64,000 bases of DNA from assembly GCA_022410635.1 (NCBI GenBank), contig JAJVDF010000029.1:1791473-1855472 (forward strand), in the 5' to 3' direction. Shown here in pieces: positions 1-11,905 of this stretch (the stretch's first letter is position 1; each line of letters begins with the position of its first letter). Origin of the DNA: Tretioscincus oriximinensis (lineage: Eukaryota; Chordata; Lepidosauria; Squamata; Gymnophthalmidae). The notes below the pieces were generated by a model. That model did not search any database. It was given only the letters and a program-made list of their open reading frames with translations, and was not told the origin of the DNA. The position numbers were made by a program, and so were the translations under genes.

Positions 1-2171
1 TATGATGTGTAATACTCTATCAATATATGCTTCTCTTAGGCTAGAAAATCAAGAGTGGAAGGATAGAAATGTGAAAAATACTATTTATGTTTGAAAATTT
101 GTTCAAACAATTTATATTCACTTAAGTTCACATCAAACTGAATAAGCAGTGATTCAATGTGCAAGATTCAACTGAACTGAACCAGTTTTTGAACATACAC
201 TATTTGATCAAACAGTTTGTGTTTGAAGCAGTTTTGACCATAAAAAGAGTTTTCAAATGGGGAAAAAAGTCAATTTTTTTTCAAGCACGAAGGTCTTGCT
301 TGACTAAACATTTTGTTGTCAAACCAAGCAAGCAACTATATGTTTGATGTTGTACTAAATACATGGTAAGGGGTCTTAGTGGCTGCCTGAGCTTCTTGAT
401 AAATCTTTTGCTTGACTTTGTTCAATACCCCAGTGGTTAACTGAGCATGTAAATGAGGAATTTCACTTGTTAGTTGTCACATCTTCCTTCTTTGGCTGCA
501 TGCTGGTGCCATGACTACTTCTCAAAGGTGAAAATATTATTTGTGCATCAAGGGTGCACAATGTACAGGAACATGGTTATAACATATCCCCAGTTCTTCA
601 AGGCCAGGTTGCATCCAGACTGCAACCCGTTTTAGGAATTTATATCCTGTCTTTCACCATTGGTCCCAGAGTAGGTAACAGAAGATTAAAATGTTTAAAA
701 AATACATATTAATAAAATNTTTAAAAAGAACAATTTTAAACAATTCTCTCCCTCCCAGTTTTACTTGTATTATATTGGGTCTCCCTTCATCAAGACTTCA
801 GCAGGAGATCTCAGTGGGCCACTTCCTGCCTGGAGGAGACTGCTAACCATCATCATAAAGATTAGGTTATTTTCCTTGGACAATAGTGGCAACATGTAGG
901 AATAAAGACATCCTGCAAACAGTCCTTAGAGTTGGAGAGCTTGAATTTGCTTGCTCTGTACAGAAAAGCCAGCAAAGAGGAATCACTGTGATGTTTATGT
1001 ATATATATTGCAGATGGCTCTACAATCATCCATACAAGTATCTCTCAAGCAGGATCTACATGTGCTGCCCTTGATGCTTTCACTACAGATCAAGAAAAGG
1101 CATTTTGTCAGCACTTTCCAATCCTGCCACATCCTTACTTTTATGGGTATAGCTTCCCTTTGTACTGTTAAAAACAGCNCTGTCTAGGAACATCAAAGCT
1201 GGGGAATGAATGTGCCTCAGCTTTGATGTTTATACTGTGCATGTAGGGAAAAGGCACTCAAATAGCAAGCTTATTGCTTTTAGAGCTGGAGCAATTGTTC
1301 AGCACTTTTTGTATCAGGAGCTATTAGCATTCATATTTTGCCACAATCCAGAATATATACAAACATGAAGGTACTCTCCTAAGTTCTTCCTTTTTGCTGT
1401 AGCTAAAAATCGATCCTTTAGCAGTTAGGCAAAAGAGACATAAGCATAGAATTCAATGGAGTGTGAGCTGGCCTGATATATTGCAGCCAGCAGAGGGCAA
1501 TGCTGCATAAACTCAAAAGCCAGTTGGCACCCTTTTGAGGATAGGCACTGTGGAGACCTAGGCGCTCCCTCTATGCCCAAGCAAATCAAAAGAATTATGG
1601 GCAGGGTAACTTGCTGCTGTCGGTATAAATTAGATCTTTAAGGTTAATGTACTGTTTATGTATTTTCCGTATCACATTTTTTCCTAATATGATTTGCATC
1701 CCCTCTAGGCTTGCAATTAGCCACAGGCTCTTTCTAATATATGCCCAGCACAACATGTCCCCCAGCATTCTCTTTAATGTGATGTACTCAGGAAGGAAAG
1801 AGCAGGACAAAGACTCCTCTCCAAAGTCAACTGATCTGAAAGACATGGAATGGGAACGCTGCATCTCATTTTACCATCCCATTGATTGTTGAGTTAGTCT
1901 AGTATAGCTGGGCTTTGAGCCTCATAAACTAGAGAGGCTGATATAAGCCCAGAAGAAATGGGAAGGAGGTACTCATAAATATAGATCACATTAGGATGGA
2001 GTGCTTGTGTATGCGAGAGGGGGTTAGCATTTAAAAGGTGAAAGATTTTTTTTTTGATGGGGAAGGAATAGATTACTTTATAGTCTCCACTAAATTTTCA
2101 ACAAGAAAGAAATTGCAAGGTGAAAGGAGGCATTGCAAAGAAACACATATTGGAGATTTAATAAAAGTGAG
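1..2171. other. unassigned AT-rich noncoding DNA
   Basis: No frame here resembles a known protein and no transposon end was recognised. The short open frames (up to about 90 codons) are what AT-rich noncoding DNA gives by chance. The only local structure noted is the hairpin at 1,189-1,230, listed separately. Confidence 0.6.
1189..1230. repeat. short perfect inverted repeat (hairpin)
   Basis: The 13 bp arm AACATCAAAGCTG (1,189-1,201) is followed after 16 bases by its exact reverse complement (1,218-1,230). Allowing one mismatch extends the stem to 16 bp around a 10-base loop. The size is compatible with a small structured RNA or a fold-back remnant. There is no evidence that it is transcribed. 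Confidence 0.7.
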
Positions 2172-2312
2172 TTAAGCTACATCCAGACATCACTTTCTTA
2201 TTCCACTGTATCTGGAGGTTGCAGAATAAAGCAATGTCTGGACTGTTTTATTCTAGACCATCCAGGTTTTATTTCACTAAAACAGAATAAATGGCATCTG
2301 GATGCAGCTTTA
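2172..2312. mobile_element. fold-back (MITE-like) DNA repeat, family F1
   Basis: The outer arms begin AGCTACATCCAGACATCA (from 2,175) and end TGGCATCTGGATGCAGCT (to 2,309). They are imperfect reverse complements over about 40 bp. A second inverted pair (AGAATAAA and TTTATTCT) lies inside. No coding capacity is present. This is the usual form of a non-autonomous DNA transposon. A similar fold-back lies at 63,285-63,425. The superfamily is not determined and no target-site duplication was proved. Confidence 0.5.
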
Positions 2313-2344
2313 GGAATTCTGTGCTCCAAAATACGACATTCTGT

Positions 2345-2585
2345 TAATAAGAATCAGTTTTATACCCTGTATTTCTCAATCCAAAAGGAATCAAAACGGC
2401 TTAAGTAACCTTCTGTTTTTCTCTTTACAATAGACACCTTGTGAAGGAGGTGGGGCTGAGAGCTCTCTGAAGAACTGTGACTAACCCAAGGTCACCCAGC
2501 AGGCTTTTGTGGAGAAGTACAGAATTGAGCCCTGAGACTTCCAGATAAGAGCCTGACACTCTAACTACAAGACCAGACTGGCAGT
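2345..2585 (-). mobile_element. SINE A (tRNA-derived, MIR-like core), copy 1
   Basis: Read on the minus strand, this has a tRNA-like head, then a core resembling the MIR/CORE-SINE phrase TGGGTGACCTTGGG (seen here as the complement of CCAAGGTCACCCAGC). A region complementary to GGTGGGGCTGAGAG follows, then a tail whose complement reads TATACCCTGTATTTCTCAA. The copy is diverged and its ends are approximate. Three sister copies lie at 8,866, 25,250 and 39,225, all on the minus strand. Confidence 0.75.
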
Positions 2586-4767
2586 AGAGACAGTAAAAAC
2601 CAAATTCTCAAAGAAGTCCTCTGGATTTTTATTCTACTAAAGCTTTCATCTCAGCCATTTTGGCTTCCAAATCACTATTTATCTATTTTTATTATTATGT
2701 TGATGCATCCTTTCATTTGTTTTCCTGTAGACTCATGTGCGCAATCTTTGGTTTTAATGGTTCCAATGAGCAAAAGTGAAATCCAAATTTGCCTTGCGTA
2801 ACCTTTTGCAAAAATCTGCCCTACCCAGCATTTTCAGCTTTGACTTCAATTTTCAGTCCGAATCCAGAAAATGGATAGCTGCTAATATATCAGGATTCAA
2901 AGTGGCTGTTAAAGTATTGCCATAAAAATAAAAAAGGGAATATGCTAGTCATCCTTTACAACTTGAAAGGACAGCTCTGGAGTTTCTATCTGGACTAAAA
3001 CTGGCCTTCATTTCTCCTTAGCTGCCACAAGGCAAGCAGTTGTCTATAGCTCACATTTATCATACCACAAACTGTACAAGGTTGGCATAAGAATGGCAAA
3101 CCTCCGACTGTCTAAATGTCTCTGAGCTTATTAAGCCCATTCAAAATGGATAATGGTCACATGGTATAGTAACTGTAGGTGGATAAACCTTAGAAGGCAA
3201 CAGATTGCCCATTTTAGGTCTAGATGACTGCTCTATTTGTCAGGAACAATCATAATTCCCTTCCTGTTTTCGTAGAGACAATCTCTATTTTCCTTCGGTG
3301 CTAAACCAATGATTGCTCAGTGAACCTTCATAGTCAAGCAGAGATTTGCTGGGCACTTTCTGTGTTTAGGTGGTAATTTCAATTTGCACCAGCAAATGGA
3401 TGGCTGATCCTTTTCTAGGGTATAATTTGTAAGAAGGTCTGTGNAGAAAGAGGTTTAAAACATTTCTTCTACGTTCCAGTCCAACACCATTCTAGACAAT
3501 GCACTATACTGGCTTTCTCAAATATTCATCTTGACCTTTTTGGTGGAAGCATCCATATAAAGCTGTAGGCTTCCCACTCCAATGGCTCCTTTTTCCCTTT
3601 CCTCCACTTGCAGACTATCTCCACTCCCTCACCCCCGATTCACTCCTGGCACCTATCCTTGGATCGTACGTTTGAAGACTAGTACTTAGCAACTACCTTA
3701 TAAATTATTTTTCTGATTCTGCCATGTGGCTGCATGGTGTTCTCCAGGGCCTAAAATATTAATTAAAAAAGCCCCTTTTACAATACACTTCTATATTAAA
3801 CTTATAACACTATAAATTGCAATCATAAAACTGTAATGCAGTGACTGAATGTAACATGAAGCTGATTATGCAGCCACAGGTACAACAAAGATTTTAATAA
3901 ATGGCATCGTAGGAATGTTTCCGCAATGCACATAAAACTTTCTAAATTTCTTTTTTACATGTCCTCCACAGATGCAAAAGCAAATCTGTCAGGAAAATAA
4001 TAAAAAAACCTACCATGTTACATTGTTTTTTTCCCAGTACTTTGTTTTCTGTAAAATGGCTTGTTCCTTTCTCTACACTGCCTTTATGCAGAGGCCAAGA
4101 AAAATAAGAACAATATCCTGGGAGGTTCAAAAGCAGCATTTCTTCATGGCACTGATTCCTCACCCCTCAAAATTTTGGTTTTGAGAGAGAAACAGACAGT
4201 AGCAAAGCCACCACTTGGTTAAGAAAATTGCCATCCAAATAGTCTGTTGAAATTTACTCTTGCAACTTTAATAGTTGCAAATAAAGAATTACTGAGTGAA
4301 TGTCAGTCTACACATGCTGAAATTTGCACTTCTCTGCAGCCATTAAAGATACAGGAATCTTATTCTTCTTTTCATCTGCTCATCCTCAGAATGGAATGGG
4401 GAATGTTTTCATAAGCTGCATTCATATATATGTTTGAATGTAGCTTCAGCCCATATTCAGACCAGAGGAATGTATCCACAAAGTGTTTTCTTTCCACATT
4501 ATCTAACTCAAAGGTGGAATTTCTGAGTTAGATAAAGCCAAAAAACCTGTCCCTTTGCCAGTGTGTTATCTCACTCTGAAAGTGGACTGAATCATAGACA
4601 ATAATCAGTTGAAAACATAAAATTTGTATGCTGACCTTGGACCTTGTAACATCAGTTTGCATTCCTCTCTCTCTCAGTTCTGAAACAAATTGAGGAACAG
4701 TATAGGTAGCCTAACAGTTTCTGAATTTGCTTGAGCCTGAAGGAAATACCAAATAAAATGCTTTGAA
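2586..4767. other. unassigned noncoding DNA
   Basis: No repeat family or coding homology was recognised. Frames such as 3,942-4,163 (minus) and 3,972-4,184 (plus) overlap each other on opposite strands and show no motif. Confidence 0.55.
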
Positions 4768-5055
4768 TTCTGCCAAAAGAGAAGACTGAGAGGAGACCTG
4801 ATAGCTGCCTACAAATATCTGAAGGGCTGTCACTGAGCAGAGGGATCAGCATTGTTCTCGTTGGCACATGGAAGGACTAGAAACAATAAACCAGTGGAAC
4901 AGTTTGCTACAAAACATGGTGAGTTTGTCTTTGATGGAAGTCTTCAAACAGAGGCTGGACAGTCATCTGTCTAGGATGATTTAATGAATCCTCCATTGAG
5001 CAGGGGGTTGGACCCGATGACCACAGAGGACCTTCCAACTCTAGGATTCTATGTA
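4768..5055 (+). mobile_element. CR1 LINE 3' end fragment (copy D)
   Basis: The sequence around 4,780-4,850 matches the end of the CR1 ORF2, with the recognisable phrase GAGGAGACCTGATAGCTGCC followed by AAGGGCTGTCA. The 3' UTR follows and ends in GGATTCTATG near 5,054, the characteristic CR1 terminus. The element is severely 5'-truncated, which is normal for CR1. It belongs to the same family as copies A (15,862-17,705) and C (38,215-39,165). A stretch after 4,880 is deleted relative to copy C. Confidence 0.85.
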
Positions 5056-5681
5056 ACAAAGCTCAAGGCAATGCATTAAGCCTCATCTGAGAAAAGCCCA
5101 GAGAAATTTAATGAAAAAAGGGATTTGTTTTCTATATCCTAAAACAATTTCTGTATTCTAAAATTGGGTAAGCTGCCGAGATACAAAAAGTAACATATTT
5201 TGTGCACAGCAGAACACATTATTTACCACAACTTGCAGCATTTGGAGAAAGAAAAATCCTTCACAAGGAGAACTGTAACCTTGGCAAGGCAATATTACCC
5301 AAATGTTTGCATCCAAGCCTGTAGAACAGATTTCTTCTTCTTTTTAATGTGCTGATTCCACAAGGAAACTATAAAAGTGGTCACAAAAGTGTTACCCAAC
5401 AATTGCTATACTATATAGTGCAATCTTGTTGGTTACAGTTACAGCCCTTTAAAGGCCACTAAGAACAAGCCAAACACAAGATTTAGAGCAGCAAATTTCT
5501 CGTGCTTATGAAGGGCAAGGGTGGAATAAAGGAAAGAAAAGACTGAAGAGTTTTTAAAGGAGAAAAGGCAAAATCTTTAAGTGAAGAAAAAAGTTGATCA
5601 AAGGTCATTGTCCTAAACATTTTCAAGGCAAAGTGGTAAGGAACCCTCTGGCTCAGCAAACTGTCAACTCATAATAAACCA
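5056..5681. other. unassigned noncoding DNA
   Basis: Nothing recognisable was found. The DNA is A-rich around 5,460-5,600 without a clear tandem period. Confidence 0.5.
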
Positions 5682-5794
5682 GGGCCTTGTCCCCACTGAG
5701 CTTTATTCTGGATTATGTCTAGGGACAGAGCTTGGCCATCCTGCCCCACTATCCTGAGGCATAGCCCAGAATACAGCTCGGTGGGGACAGGACC
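5682..5794. mobile_element. fold-back DNA repeat, family F2
   Basis: The left arm (5,682-5,719, containing TGTCCCCACTGAGCTTTATT) is an imperfect reverse complement of the right arm (5,758-5,794, ending GAGCTCGGTGGGGACAGG-like sequence). About 35 bp pair, with several mismatches. The left arm and the following CTTGGCCATCC recur near 57,365-57,425, which shows a dispersed family. There is no coding sequence. It is probably a non-autonomous DNA transposon. Confidence 0.5.
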
Positions 5795-6916
5795 TATGAT
5801 GGAGCCCTAGACATCACCTGCACGCTGTTAAGCATCTTGTCTAAGCCTGTTTGGGGATGCANAAAAAAGAGGTGAATTAAATACAGCATTCTGTACATTG
5901 ATAGCGCTATATAAAAAACCAAAATGAAACAAAATACAATATATAAATGGTGGCAACCACATGGAGTCAAACAACAATGAACTTTAGTGAGGATTAGAGC
6001 TNGGGTTTCTTTCTTGTTTTGGTCAGAGACTTAGGGTGCATGCCCTTTGCAGTGTTGCAAACCATGATCACATAGGACAGTGGCGGTGGTGTGGGGAAAG
6101 CGCTGTGTCCATACAGATTGTCGGTGTATGGATGTTGCCCATTTGGAGATCTCACCAATTCAAGGTTTCTAGATGTGTGTCAAAGCCAGCATTCACGTAT
6201 GTGTGGTCACTGGTTTTGGCGACCACATATGTGTGGCACAGCAGCCAAAACAGTGATGTGCTGTTGATCTTGCAAAAGTGCTGCAGGAGCTTCTTTTCGC
6301 CAACATTTTTAAAGTAAGATATAACTTTTCTTTTCATTTTCCTTATGTTGTAATGAAGCTATCCTAGGGTAAGGAAAGGAAAGGAAATGACATATGATTA
6401 TACTCTTCGTCTTCCAGCCTCAGCAGTTGAAAATCAAGGTTTACAACTGCACTAGACAATGCTCCAGACTCTTTCTTCCAGAGCTGCAGAGGAGAAAGAA
6501 ACTCTGCAACAGCCCTCCCCTTCCTGAAAATCCTTTCTGAGGTNATGGGACACCATACTCTTCCTCATGGCACTATCTTTAACTACTCATGCTTCCCTAA
6601 ATGATAGTTATGTAATCCAGTAAAGGAGTTGTAATTGTCTAGGAAAAGATTGTAAAGGAATCTTTGAAGGAATTTTGAGAAATATTCTTTGAATGGTTAT
6701 CAACTCCTCCAGACAAAGGAATAGATTACTATTGCCTAGGAGGTAACAAACATTATAGGCTGTAATTGTGCGGGAAGGGCTTTGAATTTGCGGTGGCTGC
6801 ACATTTTCCATCTGGAGGAGGAAGAAGGGATTGCAACAGGGTAATTGGAAGGAGGAATGGTTGCTTTGGTCTTTTTTATGTTTATTAACAATTGACTTAA
6901 TGTGAACTCTGATAAA
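5795..6916. other. unassigned noncoding DNA with a GC-richer patch
   Basis: About 6,030-6,300 is richer in G and C than its surroundings and has an imperfect inverted pair around GTATGTGTGGTC (near 6,197) and GACCACATATGT (near 6,220). This suggests a decayed transposable element, but no family was recognised. The rest shows nothing. Confidence 0.45.
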
Positions 6917-6998
6917 TATACTGCTCAAAACATTTAAGGGAACACTTTAACGTAACGGTGTATGTTAAAGTGTTCCCTTAATTGTTTTGAGCAGTATA
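6917..6998. mobile_element. Tc1/mariner-like miniature hairpin element
   Basis: The arms CTGCTCAAAACATTTAAGGG... (6,921-6,951) and their reverse complement (6,964-6,994) match at 30 of 31 positions around a 12-base spacer, with TATA on each side. The terminal sequence (TACTGCTCAAAA followed by AAGGGAACAC) matches a Tc1/mariner-type inverted repeat known from fishes, amphibians and reptiles, and TA flanks fit that superfamily's target site. There is no transposase, so this is a minimal non-autonomous copy. The near identity of the arms suggests fairly recent insertion or formation. The superfamily is recalled, not searched. Confidence 0.75.
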
Positions 6999-7517
6999 TA
7001 ATCTGAGACTAAAGTGAAGGCTGGTGGCCTAATGAACAGCTGTCTTTTTTGTGGCTCTTAAATTTATCTTATGCTGGGTCAGAAATCATTTGGATGACAT
7101 AATGGATTCCAAAGGGGGATAAGGTTGTTATCGCTGCCAGTGCCAAAACTATGGAATTAGTTGAGTTCCATCCCTCAAACAGATGAGCAATTGGCTTCTT
7201 TGGTAAGAAAACAGCATTGTTTAATTAGCAGACTGAAATCCGTGTTTACAGTTGCATGAACTGGCATTTACTCATTTGAATCAGTTCACATATTTCTGAG
7301 CAGATGCTGACATGACCAGTGACATGAAATGATGGGGCAGATGACTTGCTAATTAGACCAAGATGAGCAAGGGACCTTGAATCATAACCACATGCAGCTT
7401 ATTGGGCAATGTGCCAAATGGCAGAAAGAAAAAAATTATGAAGCATTTTGGACTCCACAATCCAAAACGTAATGGAATTTTCATATAGGACTTGCTTTTT
7501 CCTTAACCTGCATCTCC
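6999..7517. other. unassigned noncoding DNA
   Basis: No homology was recognised between the hairpin element and the LINE remnant. Confidence 0.5.
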
Positions 7518-8050
7518 TTGGCCATTTCCCCTATGGCTGCTCAAGTGCTTCCATTAGCACTACCTCTGCACATCCACTGGAATGACTACATCATCAACAC
7601 CACAGTCCTTCAACAGGATGAAGACTCAAGCATCAGGGCCAAGCTACTGAAAAAGCAACTATACTGGATGGGGAGAAGCTCCAGGATGATAAATCATTGC
7701 CTGATNAAAGTCAAAGCGAATTTGCTATAGGCCATTGTGACAGTGGGGCACCAAAGAAGAGATACAAAGATCTTCTGAAGAAATTCCTTGATGTCTACCA
7801 TATTGAGCACTTTCAGTGGCCTGCCCTAGCTGCCGATCATAAAAGTTAGAGACATACCATACACAAGACTGTCTCCTCCTCTGAGAATGCACACAGGGGT
7901 AGCCTCAAGGATAAATGACAAAGGCACAAAAAACAAGATACTATAGCCCCTTTTCTAAATTAGATCTTCCCCTGTGGTTGATGTGGCAGGATCTGCCTAC
8001 CCCNCACTGGCCTCATCAGCCTGGTCAACCTCCTTCATAAAAAAAAAAAT
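7518..8050 (+). pseudogene. decayed LINE ORF2 C-terminus with zinc-finger-like end
   Basis: An open frame at 7,518-7,730 contains HIHWNDYIINTTVLQQ and LYWMGRSSRM. This is the W-x-G-x-x-x-R-M type of segment found after the reverse transcriptase in several non-LTR LINEs. In another frame from about 7,733 the sequence continues with GAPKKRYKDLLKKFLD and HFQWPALAADHKS, then a stop near 7,848. After further stops comes a Cys-x-x-Cys-like FPC-x-x-CGR and TGLISL stretch, reminiscent of the C2H2-like finger at the end of such proteins. At least one frame change, stops and one ambiguous base make it non-functional. An A-run at about 8,038-8,049 may be the element's 3' tail. The LINE clade is not assigned. 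No reverse-transcriptase core is present. Confidence 0.7.
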
Positions 8051-8840
8051 CATTTGTGAAGCTAAGCCATGATGACAGATTTCTTGGAACTGAAGTATAC
8101 AACTCTCATTAAGTCTTTTAGAATATGAATAAGATTCATTTAACTATACATAGGCAGTTAGGCCTCACTGAACTACTCATTCTTATCACTGGAGTCACTT
8201 CCTGGTTGATGTACATGTGTGGTCCTAGGACATGAGTCAGCAACCAAGGCCACAGTCACCACAAGGAATAAAATATGGCAATGAGTTCTAGTTGCTTTTC
8301 AGATCGTGATTATGGTAATGATTTGGGTCCCAATTTTTTTGCTGCTATAATGTTCAAGCATTCCCTTTGGGCACTGGGAAAGTATGCAGTATATTCCCAC
8401 AAGTCTATACTTCTAGGGCTGAAGGGTCATACCTTGAGCCAGATCTGGTCATTATTTGGACACTGAGTAGCTATCCTGACCACTGTGCAGTATTTCCCTT
8501 GGGCCCAGAATGATCACACTGACTTAACTGAGAACATGTGGCCAGAAGATCATTTGTGTGTCTCTGGCTGCATTCTTATGCCAGAGAAATGCAGCATTTT
8601 AAAGGCAGAAATACTTACTTCTGTCTCAGAAACAAGGTATGTGGTGTTTGCATTTCAGCCCTTTGCTTACTTTGAAGCTGAGGTATGAAGACGCCATCCA
8701 GATACACATTTCATTGTGCCAAAAATGGCCAGATAAGTCATTCGTATGGCTGCCATATACAGTGGTACAAATACTTGAGAACAATAAATACCTTCAGTAT
8801 CTGTTTGCCATCGTCTGCTTTGTGAGAAGAAAGTCTCAAA
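8051..8840. other. unassigned noncoding DNA
   Basis: Two adjacent short frames (8,275-8,466 and 8,485-8,688) have no recognisable motif. No repeat family was identified. Confidence 0.5.
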
Positions 8841-8865
8841 AGAAGGAGGAGGAGGTATGGTTCTA

Positions 8866-9030
8866 CCTTGCTTTTCTCAACCCAGTTTTCTCAACCTGAA
8901 GGGACTCAAAAAGGCTTACATAACCTTCTGTTCTTTACAACAAATACTCTATAAAGGAGGTGGGACTGCATAAACTCTGAAGATCCGTGACTAGCCCAAG
9001 GTTACCCACCTNAATTCAAATAGTAATGCA
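8866..9030 (-). mobile_element. SINE A, copy 2 (diverged)
   Basis: The complement carries the same ordered blocks as the other SINE A copies: a tail seen as TTGCTTTTCTCAACC, then GGAGGTGGGACTGCA, then GACTAGCCCAAGGTTACCC. A short duplication of the TTTTCTCAACC block occurs near 8,872 and 8,887. The tRNA-like head is lost or unrecognisable past about 9,015. The purine run GAAGGAGGAGGAGG just before it (8,841-8,854) fits a degraded TTC-type tail. Confidence 0.65.
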
Positions 9031-11549
9031 AAATCAAACTGGGGAACTACCAAATAAAGAGCGGACATTCAGGGTGGCCTTCAAGCACTCGCAGGTAAAT
9101 ACTGTAGGCACTACTGATGTGCTGATATCATGTCCCTCAGGGAAGCCGTTATGAGATTGCTATGGATAGATGGACTGATTTCCATAGTTGCTATCACTTC
9201 CACATATCTCTTATATCTGTTATATCCCACTTCCAGTCCATTAAATTGTGTGTGTGCTTAACTATTTTAAAAAATATTTTCTTCAAAAATTAAAAAGTAT
9301 AATCTTTTTCTAAAACTATGGCTTTTCTTCATGTGTTTNCTTGAAGCAAAAGAAGAAGAAGAAGAAGCTGCTTTTCAAAGATGGTAATTTAACCACAAAT
9401 GTAGAAACATGGGACATCTGGAAGATAAATGCATTACACTCTTCTTATTAATTTAGGGATGCAGATTGCATCAACTCAGATTCACAAAGGGAAAAACAAC
9501 ATCCTTAGGTTCCCTATACTCAAGTTAATTGCATGGCAGACATTTCTCTCAATTCCTCCCAGGCTCATCTAGGCATTCTATAGAAGTATACATAAATGTT
9601 GCATGTTTTCGGATCTTTTAAAAATGAGTTTCAGCACAGACTATGGCAATCAAAACCACCAAGAATTATAACAATCTTAGGTGTTCTTTACTTGCAATTA
9701 ATTGCAGGCACTGAGAGGATAAAGCTGTATCCCCATTATTGGTGGTGGGGAGGGGGGTATTAGCAAAGAAAGGAATTGACGCTCGTATTAAGCTGAAATT
9801 TAGTATGTACGGAAGGTTGTCAAGAGAGAAAAATAAGAACAAAGGAGACTATTATTATCTTTTACTATTATCTTTTAATTCCCTCGTTTCCCTTTTCTCC
9901 TACTTTTCTCTGAGCCCTCTCTCTTTCAATAATTACAATAATCAACATACTAATGATAACAGAAATAATCTTCTGCAAGATAACTAAACAAATGGCATAC
10001 TATCTCTTGAACACTGGGGTTGTGTACTGCAGATATACCATTTTTTAAATGGAAATGCCAATACAATTTTAATTTAAAAAGCACATGTCAGCTGAAATGC
10101 AGAACCAGGAGACTAGGCAGGCATGCACTTGAGTGCAAATCCTTATATTTGACACTGTGGGCAAAGGACAGAGAAAGAGAGGAAGGGGGAGGGAGAGAGT
10201 TTTAAATGAAACCCAAACCCAGCAAACCAAACAATACCTGACAAGTTTCAGTTGCTATAGTTATGCCACTTCATTAAAAGACACAATGTGCAGGAATTTA
10301 AATAAGCAAAACCAACCTTATTTTGAACAAAGGTCACATCCACCATCTTCAAAAGCTGTCAAAAGCTGAGAAATCTAATTAAATTGTGGCATCTCAGGTT
10401 TATAGTTGCAGCCTAGATAGTCCAGATTACCGATGCAAAGAATCTTCTTGCGAGATTTACTGTTTTAGAAGGAGATTGTGAGGAATTCCTGCAGTGATGG
10501 TCTATGAGGCTTCTGTGGAATTGGAAACCAAACAGCTAAAAAAAGCTTAGAAAGGTNGCAAGAAGCAAATTTCTATTTGTTGAGATCGTTTCTGGGCTGG
10601 GACAAGGTGCCTAGCAGGTAATGCAAAATTGTAAGCTAGGGATAAATCCCAGAATGAATCCTATAAGGAGGACACCTTTTGGAGTCAAGCAAAATATCAG
10701 CGTCATTCCTGTAATTATTAATAGTCTGCACAGAAAAGGGAATCCAGCCTGGCCCATGCCAGAATTACTTTAAAGAACTTTCTAACTAAATGTCAGTGCC
10801 CAGGAGTGGAGTAGGGTCAATGATCATGGGGCCTTTCTGCACTAGGCTTTATTTTGAAATGTATCTTGGCATAGGGTTTGGCATTTTCATACGTTAATTA
10901 TCAAATAAATTAGGGCAATAGCGATTTGGTAAAGGTTTCCTTTAGGTGNTGGGATCCAAGTTTTGTCTGTCTGGGTTCCAGCTGCATTTGTTCTAGTGAC
11001 TAGCATGTGGATATTCCAAGACAAATCCTAAAATAAAACCTTGTGCAGAATGTGATGTCTTTTGTTCCTGGCACATTTCTGGCACTCTCAAGAATAATGC
11101 AGATATTAACACATTATCCCTTATGTTGAGATGATAAATTATACATCGAGCAAAGACATATTCAGCATGTACACAATAGCGTTTACTTAGATCTGGACCA
11201 TGCACTTTCTCACACTGTTGCTGTTTTATTGATTGTATTGTACAAATAACACTTGAAGGATGATAAAGTGATTTTCTACTTGGAAACATTAAGATCACTT
11301 GTTTTTTTCCCATCAATAGATGGAGTAACAGCTTAATGCTTTTGTGGTTAGATTCATTAAGACATGGCGTCTCTTTTTCTAACCACAGCTGTTGAGGAAA
11401 GTGCAGCCATCTTCCTACATACATTTTTCATTTGCTACAGTTATTACCTAAGCTATAATACCTTTCCTTCATGCCCCAAGGCACCTGGCCACATGGAAGA
11501 ATTTAGGAATTTCATTCAGCCTTAAAAGAGACTTAAACATTCAAATAAC
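9031..11549. other. unassigned noncoding DNA
   Basis: A short (AGA)n run lies near 9,349-9,367 and a purine-rich GA stretch near 10,163-10,200. No gene or repeat family was recognised. The minus-strand frame 10,993-11,424 (143 codons) is among the longer non-repeat frames but has no recognisable motif and is probably chance. Confidence 0.5.
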
Positions 11550-11567
11550 AACTAAAATAAGGATATC

Positions 11568-11905
11568 AATGGCAGATGGAAGATAGTTGATAGAAGATAG
11601 ATAGATGGATAGACAGAGAGAAGGGACATGGAGACAAAGGCAGAGACAAATGATAGATAGATGGATAAATCGATGGATAGATAGATGATAGATGGGTGGA
11701 TGGATGGATGGATTGATGGATAAATAAATAGATAGATAGATGGATAGACAGATAGATGATAGGTGATAGATAGACAAATGATAGATGGATGGATGGATAG
11801 ATGGATGGATAAATAGTCAGACAGACAGATAGATGATAGATAGATTTAGATAGATTTAGATAGATGATAAATTAGAAGGATAGATGGATGGATGGATGAC
11901 AAATA
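11568..11905. repeat. imperfect GATA/GATG tetranucleotide array
   Basis: About 340 bp are built from GATA, GATG, GACA and AAAT-type tetramers with frequent interruptions. The array is long and mixed, so open frames across it (for example 11,541-11,777 minus, rich in LSIYLS) are artefacts of the repeat. GATA-rich arrays are common in reptiles and are known to accumulate on some snake sex chromosomes, but one array does not show linkage. Confidence 0.95.

Noticed and set aside
4652..4867. Minus-strand 71-codon frame
   Set aside because: Antisense of the CR1 3' end at 4,768-5,055. The real similarity is on the plus strand.
10993..11424. 143-codon minus frame as a gene
   Set aside because: No recognisable motif, with AT-rich codon use no different from the flanks.
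11541..11777. Minus frame rich in Leu-Ser-Ile-Tyr
   Set aside because: Translation of the GATA array.
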